From: Bacteroidota bacterium
GTDB lineage: Bacteria; Bacteroidota; Ignavibacteria; Kapaibacteriales; UBA2268
DNA: 32,664 nt
Reading direction: 5' to 3'
Assembly (NCBI GenBank): GCA_022707965.1
Contig: JAKIZO010000006.1
Span: 309-32,972, forward strand
This document shows, piece by piece, positions 25,615 to 32,664 of this stretch (positions are counted from its first letter, which is position 1; each line of letters opens with the position of its first letter). The notes below the pieces were generated by a model, which was not told where the DNA came from, searched no databases, and worked only from the letters and a program-made list of their open reading frames with translations. The translations under genes were made by a program, and so were the position numbers.

Positions 25615-27051
25615 ATGGAAAACAAGGGGAAATTATTAATAGTTGATGATGAAACGGCATTTTTGAAAATACTGAGTATAATGTTTTCGAAGTATTACGA
25701 TGTAAGAATTGCAGAAAGTGGCGAAGAAGCTTTGGAAATATTGAAAAATGGTTTTAAAGCAGAGGTAATATTATCAGACCAGAGAATGCCGGGGATGAGT
25801 GGTGCAGAATTTTTAGAAAAAAGTATGAGTATAGTACCAGATGCAACGCGGGTAATACTGACAGGATATACAACACCCAAAGATATAATCCCAGCGATAA
25901 ACCAGGCACACGCTTATATGTATTTGATAAAACCAGCCGATGAATTATCATTAGTACAATCTATTAAAATTGCTTTTGATAATTACAACAAAAACAAGAA
26001 AGTTAAACAACAAGCCGCTGAACTTAAGAAAACAATTGAACAACTGAAAGAGAAAAACGAGGAACTTCAGCGCTCTATCAGTGAAAATACAGAATTACTA
26101 AATCAAACTATACAGGCAATTTCGGGGATTGCAAGTTACGCCGAACGGTTCTACTTCACTAATCACACGAAATTTGTAGCTGTTACAGCAAAATTATTTG
26201 CGGAAGAATTGGGATTATCAAAAGAAAGGATTAATAATATTGTATTAGCTTCTCTTCTTCATTCAAGCGTATTAAATGGAATGCCAATAAATTACATATT
26301 GACAGACCCGCACGATTTGACTGACGAAAAAAAAATGGAATATCTAAAATATTTCAGAACTGCGTTGGACACAATTTTAAAAGTAAAGAAGCTCAAAAAA
26401 TATGCAGATATTATTGCCAATATATGGGAACACCACGATGGAAGTGGATTTCCGGCTATGCTATCGGGACCAGCAATTTCCTATGAATCACAGATAATAG
26501 CAATAGTCAATTTTTACCATAACAACGTTTATCGAATGCAGTTGCACGAACTACCGCACTTTTTTGAAATTGGGTATGTGTTGCAGGGACCGGAACGCAC
26601 AAAAAAAAGACACGAAGAAGCAATAAAATCGCTTTATCGGCACGCAACCTGGTTCGACTACGATTTGTTTCATCATTTTCAGGATGTTGTTAGAAAAAAA
26701 TCAATACCAACATTAGTTCCAGAACAAGGAGAATTGAGAATAGTAAATATTGATGCCTCTGTTGCTAATTTAATTCAACCTAAAATTCAACCAAAAGAAG
26801 AAGCAAAAGATGAACAAGAAGAACAAATTGAAGCAATTGAAACTTCGACCGGACAAAAAATGCGAGAAAAGAATGTTTTTGTATCCCAGCTCGAACCTGG
26901 AATGATGATGGGACAAACTTTATTTACCAAAAATGGGATGCTTGTTGTAAAAAATGAGACTGTTCTTGACGAAGCAACAATAAAGAATATCAAACAGCTT
27001 GAAAGCACTGAAATGATACCTTCGAAAGTAACTATTTTGGTCCCACTGTAA
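25615..27051 (+). CDS. Response regulator with receiver and degenerate HD-GYP-like domain
   Basis: 478 residues. The receiver domain (about 5-122) is intact: Asp11/Asp12, phospho-acceptor Asp55 (LSDQRMPGMSG), Thr83 and Lys106 (LIKPAD). A coiled coil (125-165) leads to a helical domain laid out like HD-GYP phosphodiesterases: NHTKFVAVTAKLFAEELGL, LASLLHSSVLNGMP, WEHHDGSGFP, IIAIVNFYHNN. The HD dyad is His216-Ser217, and the second metal Asp of the DxYDA motif is replaced by Asn299. Cyclic-di-GMP hydrolysis is therefore unlikely. A Glu-rich linker (390-412) precedes a C-terminal domain (VSQLEPGMMMGQTLFTKNGMLVV) often seen after HD-GYP modules. lysC starts 3 bases later. Confidence 0.85.
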   Translation: MENKGKLLIVDDETAFLKILSIMFSKYYDVRIAESGEEALEILKNGFKAEVILSDQRMPGMSGAEFLEKSMSIVPDATRVILTGYTTPKDIIPAINQAHAYMYLIKPADELSLVQSIKIAFDNYNKNKKVKQQAAELKKTIEQLKEKNEELQRSISENTELLNQTIQAISGIASYAERFYFTNHTKFVAVTAKLFAEELGLSKERINNIVLASLLHSSVLNGMPINYILTDPHDLTDEKKMEYLKYFRTALDTILKVKKLKKYADIIANIWEHHDGSGFPAMLSGPAISYESQIIAIVNFYHNNVYRMQLHELPHFFEIGYVLQGPERTKKRHEEAIKSLYRHATWFDYDLFHHFQDVVRKKSIPTLVPEQGELRIVNIDASVANLIQPKIQPKEEAKDEQEEQIEAIETSTGQKMREKNVFVSQLEPGMMMGQTLFTKNGMLVVKNETVLDEATIKNIKQLESTEMIPSKVTILVPL

Positions 27052-27054
27052 TTT

Positions 27055-28401
27055 ATGGATAATATCATTGTTATGAAATTTGGCGGAAGTTCGGTAGCAA
27101 ATGCTTCCGCAATGCTAAATGTTTTTAATATTATTACCTCGCAGAAGTGTAATAAACTGGTTGTGCTTTCTGCTTGCAAAGGAGTAACCGACTTATTAAT
27201 TGAAGCGGCTAACTTTTCTTTACAAAATATTACGAAATCGATTGAAATTATCAATGAAATTTCAGAACATCATAAGAAAATTATTGAGAATACAATAAAT
27301 AGTGAATTAAAATGGAAGGCATTAGAAAAAATTGACGTATATATCAGGCAAATCAGAGAGTTTAGCGAAGGAATACATTTACTGCAAGAACTAACAGCAA
27401 AGATGATGGATTTTTTTGTTTCGTTTGGGGAAAAACTATCGACGACGGTTTTTTATTATATTTTGCTTGAAAATAAAATAAATGCTGTTTTAATTAATTC
27501 TGAGAATTATATCATAACAAACAGCAAATTTGGTGAAGCAGAACCAAATTATTCGATTATTAAATTGAAAGTACAAAATGAGTTGAAACCAGAATTTGAC
27601 AAATACGATACAATAATAGCACAGGGGTTCATAGGTTCAGATTTAGAGGGAAGAACAACTACATTAGGAAGGGGCGGTTCGGATTTTAGTGCCTCGATTT
27701 ATGGGCTGGCTCTTGGTGCAAGCGAAATTCAGATATGGACAGATGTTTCGGGAGTGAAATCGGCAGACCCACGTATTGTTGAGCAAGCGATTACAATAGA
27801 TGAAATGACAATAGATGATATTCGCGAGCTTTCATTTTATGGAGCAAAAGTTCTGCATCCCGACACTATAAAGCCGGCTATCGAAGCAGGTATCCCTATC
27901 AAAGTATTAAATACTTTCTCACCATCCGAACAAGGAACGATAATCAAAGAAAATAATCAAGGCAGCGAGCCCAAATTGCATTCGATAAGCGTATTGAGCG
28001 AAGTTACAAAATTGCATTTCTATCTTGATACCAAGCGAAATAGTAGTTTGCAAATAGTTGATATACTGAATTATTTAATCAGAAGAAATATAAAAATCTT
28101 ATCTTCATCGCAATCAGAAACATCATTTGTATTATTTGCAAAACTGGACAATCAGCAAATCAATAATATCACAGCAACATATACGGATTATCAAGTCGAA
28201 GCAGTTGAAGGAGATTTGATTTGCTTAGTTGGGAATAATATTTTACTTGATAAAGAATTATTATCCAAATTAACAAAGCAAATAGAAAATTATCAAATTG
28301 ATTATATACAATTTGGAATAAATAAACAATTATCTCTCTTGTTTTCGAAGGACAATACAAGAGAGATAATTGAGAGAATACACTCAGTAATAGGCAGTTA
28401 G
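27055..28401 (+). CDS. lysC: Aspartate kinase
   Basis: Phosphorylates aspartate at the head of the lysine, threonine, methionine and diaminopimelate pathways. 448 residues. The catalytic domain has KFGGSSVA (8-15), SFGEKLST and the nucleotide/aspartate region TTTLGRGGSDFSAS and IWTDVSGVKSADPRIV. The C-terminal 140 residues form two ACT regulatory modules (ISVLSEVTKLHFYLD..., LICLVGNN...), so feedback inhibition by an end-product amino acid is likely. It is monofunctional, without a homoserine dehydrogenase part. Its stop overlaps the convergent DUF4175 gene by 4 bases, and a 16-bp perfect inverted repeat lies within its last 75 bases. Confidence 0.95.
   Translation: MDNIIVMKFGGSSVANASAMLNVFNIITSQKCNKLVVLSACKGVTDLLIEAANFSLQNITKSIEIINEISEHHKKIIENTINSELKWKALEKIDVYIRQIREFSEGIHLLQELTAKMMDFFVSFGEKLSTTVFYYILLENKINAVLINSENYIITNSKFGEAEPNYSIIKLKVQNELKPEFDKYDTIIAQGFIGSDLEGRTTTLGRGGSDFSASIYGLALGASEIQIWTDVSGVKSADPRIVEQAITIDEMTIDDIRELSFYGAKVLHPDTIKPAIEAGIPIKVLNTFSPSEQGTIIKENNQGSEPKLHSISVLSEVTKLHFYLDTKRNSSLQIVDILNYLIRRNIKILSSSQSETSFVLFAKLDNQQINNITATYTDYQVEAVEGDLICLVGNNILLDKELLSKLTKQIENYQIDYIQFGINKQLSLLFSKDNTREIIERIHSVIGS
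28327..28372. repeat. 16-bp perfect inverted repeat inside the 3' end of lysC
   Basis: CAATTATCTCTCTTGT (28327-28342) and ACAAGAGAGATAATTG (28357-28372) are exact reverse complements around a 14-base loop. It lies in coding sequence (for SLLFSKDNTREII), 27 bases before the lysC stop. Since lysC and the opposing gene overlap at their ends, this stem may stand in for an intergenic terminator in both directions. No strong T tract follows on the plus strand; on the minus strand TTTATT comes after a G. Confidence 0.6.
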
Positions 28402-31400
28402 TTTTTAATTTCTTTTAAGTTTTCAAAGTATTTTCGAATAAGTTGCTCATAATCTTTGGTATATGTGCGTCGAGCATTATTTATCATTTCTTGGATATAC
28501 TGGTTTTGGCGGATAAATTGCTCGAAATCGGCAGAATTAGGGCTATCGCGGTAGATGTCCTGGGCGGTGCGACCCTGGCGACGTTCTTCGAAGTCTCTAT
28601 CATAGATAGATTTAGTAGCGTCGAGCAGACGTGAGAGAATTCTTTCTTGCTTGCGACGTGTTTCGGGGGTGATATTTCCGCTTTGAATGTCGCGAGCAAC
28701 TTCTTCCATTTCGCGGGCAATTCTATTTAAATCGCCCAAGGCTAATTTATTACCATCGGGTGCATTTCTTTGTTCTTCTGCAAGTTCTTGAAGAGATTTT
28801 TGAGCTCTACCCTGGCGGTCAGCAAGGCGTGCCATTTGAGCTCGTTGTTCCTGGGAAAGGGCGCCGGGGTTGTTGCCTTCGCCGAGTTGTTGCATAGCCT
28901 GGTTAATAGCTTGCTGTTCGGCAGCTAGTTGTTGCAAGCGTTGCTGGAAAGCCATTCCCTGTCCCCCACTTTTGCTTTGTCCCTGTCCCATACCACCGCC
29001 GGCATCACAGGAACTTTGCTTGTTTTGCATCTGGCTGAGCATAGATTGCATTTGTCCGATTGTAGAGTTCAGCGATTTCATTGCTTCAATTTGAGATTTC
29101 GCTGCCTGGGACATCTGACGATTGGCAAGATATTCGACAGTTGCACGCATCTGAATAAGAGCATTTGTAATTTCATTACCCATTTGAGGGGTAACAGCGA
29201 ATGATTTTTCAGCAAGTTGAGCCATAGAATTGGCAACATTGGAGACACTTTCAAATAAATCTGCCTGTTCTTTGGCAAATTCGGGGATTTTGGTAGAGTT
29301 GAAATCAGATTTTTGAGTTTTATCTCTTAATTTTTCTTGTTTGTTTGAAGTTGTGAGCAAATCTTGAAGTGCTTTTTGCATTTGGCGTTGAGCTTCGCGA
29401 TTGACTTTATCGTTCATTTTGTCTTTAAGTTCATTCATTTTTTGAGAGAAGTTCTTAATTTTTTGGGAAGCTTTTTGTTGTTTAGAAGCAGACTTTTTGA
29501 AATTACCTTTTTCAATGGAAGAAGCTGCTTCCTGCATATCCTGAGAAGTTTCTTCGTAGTTGAGTTCATCGGCGGCTTCGTTAAGTTCGGAGAGAGGCAT
29601 TTCGTTTTCGCCAATTTCTTTCATAAGATTACGGAGTTCGTCGAGTTCTTTATTGACAGATTTGAGCTCGTCGCGAAGTTCCTGCTGTTTGCGAGCAAGT
29701 TCTTTTCTTTTGTCTTCGTCGTTAGGATTAGTATTTTTCAGTTGATTTTCAAGTTGATTTTGTTGATTATTAAGTTCTTCGGCACGTTTAGCAATAGCAT
29801 CGGCTTTTTGTTCAGCCTGAACGCGTTTCAGTATTTTCATAGTGCGTTCGATACTGCGGCGGAATTTTTCTTCATCAAATTGAATTGACTGCATTGCTTT
29901 TTGTAATTGGTCGGGGGTCATATTTTGAAGTGCCTGTTCCATTTGCCTTTGCAAACGTTCAAGTTCGGGTGAACGCACTTCTTGCATTAATTTTTGAAGT
30001 TCAAGATATTTTTGCAATGTTTCGGGGGAAAGCAAATTATTCTGTTGGAGTTTATCTGTTGTTTGAGACAACTCTTGCGATAAATTCTCAACTTTCTTTT
30101 GAAGTTCTGACTGTTTTTTTAGAATATCTTCGACTTTTTTCTTTTCTTCCCAGGTTAGTTCCTTTTTGTCTTTTTTGAGCAATTCGCGGTTAATTGCTTC
30201 CATTTCTTTTTTTAAGTTATCAGATTCTTTGGCAATTTTTTGAAGTTCTTTTTCGACTTTTTCGTGAACTAAATCTGTGCGTTTCATTAATTCTTCGGGG
30301 GAAGGAAGCCTAACGGTAATTGTTTGAGTGCGTGCGGATTTGGGACCATTGACGATGTCGTTATCGAAGACTTCAACAAAGAATTCGTATTTATCTTCGG
30401 GAGTAATACTCAGTTTCTTCAAGTCCCAGACATAGGGCAAATCTTGAACGGTAGAATTGCTTGCAGAAAGTGGAATAGAAATCTGTTTGTAATTTTTTTC
30501 AGGCGAGGAGTATTTCGATTCGATAAGTTTATAATGCAATTTGACAGAGCTAAAACCATAATCATCGCTAATTGCAATGCGAATAGGAAGAATAGCATTT
30601 TTATCGAGTTCGACATTCATAGTTGGAGATTGAAGAGAGATTGTTGGGTATTCATCTTTTCCGGAGACAACAGAATAGCGAATTGGTTCGGGATTAGTCT
30701 GCCCATCGATGTCGATAATTTGAATTTGGTAGAAACCGTTAAAATTGCAGGTAAATTTGCCTGATGCAACGTTGTCTTTGACCGACATTTGAATATAGGT
30801 TGTGTCGAGATTAGCGATTGTATCTTTTTCACTAAATCTATTTTTTTCAATTACTATTTGAGCAGATTTGATATGCTTATTGGAAAGCACAGAGATATTA
30901 ACAGTAGAACCGTTAAGAGCAGAAATATCGGCATTTTGCTCATCGAAATCTTTTGGGGCAAGCCCCGTATAGGCTGGATAGATAACTCTACCACTTAAAG
31001 AACGGATTTGGGGCAAATCTACAACTTGAATAGAACCCAATTTTGTGATGACATTGGTGGTGAGCCATTCGGCAGAAGCGTAGAATTGTAGATTGGATTT
31101 GACGGCAGCGATTGAGTAGATATAAACATCGCCTGTATCGAGACGAAGAATGTATTCATCATAATTTTTTTGTTTTTCTTCTTTAATAAGCAATTTTATA
31201 GTTTCAGGAGCTTGACCGCTCGCTTTAATTACAATTTGGGCGGGTTTACCACGCAAAATTGTTTGTTGCTCATCGGCTAACGATAGGCTAAAAGGTGGAG
31301 GTGGAAGATAGGATTTATTCCAGTTCATTATTCGTTCGAAAGCAAAACCGAATGAAGATTGAAAGACAAAGAATGAAAAAAGAAAAATCATCAAAGAAAC

Positions 31401-31892
31401 TGCAAATCTAAGAGCTGAATTTTTAAGCTTTTTTGTATCTAAAATAACGTTATAGTCTTTGTCTTTGGAATAAGAAGTAATTTGGTCGAATGCAGCTTCG
31501 ATAAGTTCGGCAGACATACCGTTGGGTTTGTTTCGTTCTTGATAAATCTGAACTGCATTGCTTAATCTATCTTTAACATCAGGGTAATGAGAGCCAACTC
31601 TGAGTGCTATCAGATGCAATGGAGGACGACTTTTGGGCATAAGAAACCGCGCCAGGCCATCTTTCAAAAAGAAAGACAGAATCATTATTGAGGAAAAGAC
31701 TATAAAACCGAACAAAATGCCGCGGAAGAAAACGTCGCCCTGGGCGAAAAGTTCGATTAAGGTAACAGTAAAGAGGACTGAAACAATAAAAGTAAGGGCA
31801 TTGAAAAGCCCTGAAAACAAAATGATGAAGCTTTCTTTTCTGCGGGTAGTGCGAAGCTTCTGAATTATCTCTTTATATGTATCTCTTTTCAT
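28398..31892 (-). CDS. DUF4175-family large membrane-anchored coiled-coil protein
   Basis: 1164 residues from the ATG at 31892; an in-frame TTG at 31901 overlaps the upstream stop but is less likely. Two helices (about 21-50 and 55-77) and a third (about 160-182) anchor it in the inner membrane. A beta-rich region follows (about 195-530). Parts such as GRVIYPAYTGLAP and SYKLIES-like strands suggest Ig-like folding. The last 600 residues are a long coiled coil rich in Gln, Glu, Lys and Met, broken near 960 by a Gly/Ser/Gln-rich stretch containing CDAGGGMGQGQ. The layout matches DUF4175 proteins of FCB bacteria, whose function is unknown. A structural or envelope-assembly role is a guess. It follows DUF4159 by 5 bases. 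Confidence 0.82.
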   Translation of the reverse strand: MKRDTYKEIIQKLRTTRRKESFIILFSGLFNALTFIVSVLFTVTLIELFAQGDVFFRGILFGFIVFSSIMILSFFLKDGLARFLMPKSRPPLHLIALRVGSHYPDVKDRLSNAVQIYQERNKPNGMSAELIEAAFDQITSYSKDKDYNVILDTKKLKNSALRFAVSLMIFLFSFFVFQSSFGFAFERIMNWNKSYLPPPPFSLSLADEQQTILRGKPAQIVIKASGQAPETIKLLIKEEKQKNYDEYILRLDTGDVYIYSIAAVKSNLQFYASAEWLTTNVITKLGSIQVVDLPQIRSLSGRVIYPAYTGLAPKDFDEQNADISALNGSTVNISVLSNKHIKSAQIVIEKNRFSEKDTIANLDTTYIQMSVKDNVASGKFTCNFNGFYQIQIIDIDGQTNPEPIRYSVVSGKDEYPTISLQSPTMNVELDKNAILPIRIAISDDYGFSSVKLHYKLIESKYSSPEKNYKQISIPLSASNSTVQDLPYVWDLKKLSITPEDKYEFFVEVFDNDIVNGPKSARTQTITVRLPSPEELMKRTDLVHEKVEKELQKIAKESDNLKKEMEAINRELLKKDKKELTWEEKKKVEDILKKQSELQKKVENLSQELSQTTDKLQQNNLLSPETLQKYLELQKLMQEVRSPELERLQRQMEQALQNMTPDQLQKAMQSIQFDEEKFRRSIERTMKILKRVQAEQKADAIAKRAEELNNQQNQLENQLKNTNPNDEDKRKELARKQQELRDELKSVNKELDELRNLMKEIGENEMPLSELNEAADELNYEETSQDMQEAASSIEKGNFKKSASKQQKASQKIKNFSQKMNELKDKMNDKVNREAQRQMQKALQDLLTTSNKQEKLRDKTQKSDFNSTKIPEFAKEQADLFESVSNVANSMAQLAEKSFAVTPQMGNEITNALIQMRATVEYLANRQMSQAAKSQIEAMKSLNSTIGQMQSMLSQMQNKQSSCDAGGGMGQGQSKSGGQGMAFQQRLQQLAAEQQAINQAMQQLGEGNNPGALSQEQRAQMARLADRQGRAQKSLQELAEEQRNAPDGNKLALGDLNRIAREMEEVARDIQSGNITPETRRKQERILSRLLDATKSIYDRDFEERRQGRTAQDIYRDSPNSADFEQFIRQNQYIQEMINNARRTYTKDYEQLIRKYFENLKEIKN

Positions 31893-31897
31893 ATCAA

Positions 31898-32587
31898 TCA
31901 ATTGGTTAGTGCATAAACAATAATATTAGTACCAATTTTCAAAGCAGCTTCCCTTTTTTCAGGTGGGTTGTTATGAACTTCCGGGTCAGCCCAGCCGTCC
32001 GTTGGATTTGATTCATAAGTATAGAAAACGCACATTCGACCATTATGGAACATACCAAAGCCCTGTGGGGGTTTGTTGTCGTGTTCGTGAATTTTAGGAA
32101 GACCGTTTGGAAAAACAAAATGACAGTTATAAATTTTATGATTAAAAGGCAGTTCGACAAATTCTTTATCGGGGAACACTTTTTTCATTTCTCTGCGAAT
32201 ATGTTCATCTAAACCGTAATCATCATCAATATAGAGAAATCCACCATTTTCTAAGTATGCACGTAAATTTCTGGCTTCTCTTTCAGTAAAATTAACATTC
32301 CCGTGACCAGTGAGAAAAATCACGGGATAAAGAAACAAGTTGTCGTTAGCCAAATCAACGTAGAAGAAAGTAGGATTAACATTTAAGTTGGTATTTTCAC
32401 GAACGAATTTGAGCAAATTCACTTCGGCGGACTGGTCGTTGTACCAATCTCCCCCACCTGAATATTTTACACGTGCAATTTTGAATGCACTTTTTTCTTG
32501 CGAAAGTGCAATAGAATGGATTGATAATGCTAATATTATCGATATAAGAATTAGTTCTATATTTATTTTTAACATACTGTATTTCAT
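31898..32587 (-). CDS. DUF4159-family exported protein
   Basis: 229 residues with an N-terminal signal or anchor segment (about 8-30, ILISIILALSIHSIALSQ). The domain after it begins FKIARVKYSGGGDWYNDQ and contains PVIFLTGHGNVNFTEREARNLRAYLENGGFLYIDDDYG, the characteristic DUF4159 core. The fold is expected to be like class I glutamine amidotransferase but without its catalytic Cys. Function is unknown. In other FCB genomes it is found near DUF4175, MoxR-type ATPases and von Willebrand A proteins. Here the DUF4175 gene follows after 5 bases, so the two probably act together in the envelope. Any further genes of the operon would lie to the right, before it. Confidence 0.85.
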   Translation of the reverse strand: MKYSMLKINIELILISIILALSIHSIALSQEKSAFKIARVKYSGGGDWYNDQSAEVNLLKFVRENTNLNVNPTFFYVDLANDNLFLYPVIFLTGHGNVNFTEREARNLRAYLENGGFLYIDDDYGLDEHIRREMKKVFPDKEFVELPFNHKIYNCHFVFPNGLPKIHEHDNKPPQGFGMFHNGRMCVFYTYESNPTDGWADPEVHNNPPEKREAALKIGTNIIVYALTN

Positions 32588-32640
32588 AAATTGACTAATA
32601 TACTTTAATAAAAAAAGACGTTTTAATGACAGAAATGTTA

Positions 32641-32648
32641 CAAAGTTA
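32641..32648 (-). promoter_or_regulatory. Possible -7 box for the DUF4159-DUF4175 operon
   Basis: On the minus strand this reads TAACTTTG, matching TAnnTTTG, 53 bases before the DUF4159 ATG. The expected -33 element would fall past the right edge, so it cannot be checked here. Confidence 0.35.
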
Positions 32649-32664
32649 AAAAATAATCCTGATG

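Noticed and set aside
26787-27254. A 155-codon minus-strand frame across the response regulator-lysC junction
   Set aside because: Both genes under it are well supported; the frame is a Ser/Phe-rich shadow of them.
29364-29888. A 174-codon open frame on the plus strand opposite the DUF4175 gene
   Set aside because: It mirrors the low-complexity coiled-coil codons of the real gene, is Phe/Leu-rich without a domain, and has no ribosome site.

Overview
The window looks like chromosomal DNA from an AT-rich member of the FCB group (Bacteroidota/Chlorobi/Ignavibacteria/Kapabacteria-like). The inference rests on three things: candidate promoters of the Bacteroidota type (TTTG about 20 bases upstream of TAnnTTTG), sparse Shine-Dalgarno sites, and a gene set typical of the group (DUF4175 next to DUF4159, HpnC/HpnD synthases, split methylmalonyl-CoA mutase). 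No rRNA, tRNA, CRISPR array, phage gene, transposase or insertion sequence is visible. Most genes encode housekeeping metabolism, transport or signalling.

Left part (1-6.8 kb): the tail of a truncated gene, then a minus-strand efflux operon read tetR -> tolC -> hlyD -> two ABC-2 permeases. It has no ATPase gene. A 16-base sequence is repeated just before the tetR and tolC starts and is a good candidate for the regulator's operator. gcvH follows on the minus strand, with its own promoter set between two near-identical small palindromes.

Middle (6.9-18.5 kb): mutA and mutB on the plus strand (methylmalonyl-CoA/succinyl-CoA interconversion), a convergent glutamate/dicarboxylate symporter, and a tightly packed minus-strand cluster. 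In transcription order the cluster is sensor kinase with N-terminal receiver, hpnC, hpnD, nuoE, a rhomboid-like membrane protein without catalytic residues, and purN. Its genes overlap or nearly touch, so one transcript is likely.

Right part (18.6-32.6 kb): a plus-strand run of a DegT-type aminotransferase, a UPF0173 metallo-hydrolase and an M24 peptidase. A convergent divergent-type glutamine synthetase comes next. Then a plus-strand five-gene run carries a methyltransferase, purine nucleoside phosphorylase, an unrecognised 133-residue protein, a response regulator with a degenerate HD-GYP-like domain, and aspartate kinase. The window ends with a minus-strand DUF4159-DUF4175 pair whose last gene overlaps lysC tail to tail by 4 bases.

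Four copies of a double palindrome built on AACCTTC(G/C)GAAGGTT lie in intergenic gaps at gene 3' ends, and at least two look like working terminators. No single locus is a clear new system. The best leads are the ATPase-less efflux operon with its duplicated operator, the two proteins whose catalytic residues are lost (rhomboid-like, HD-GYP-like), the Asp-for-Asn change in the phosphorylase, and the DUF4159/DUF4175 pair.
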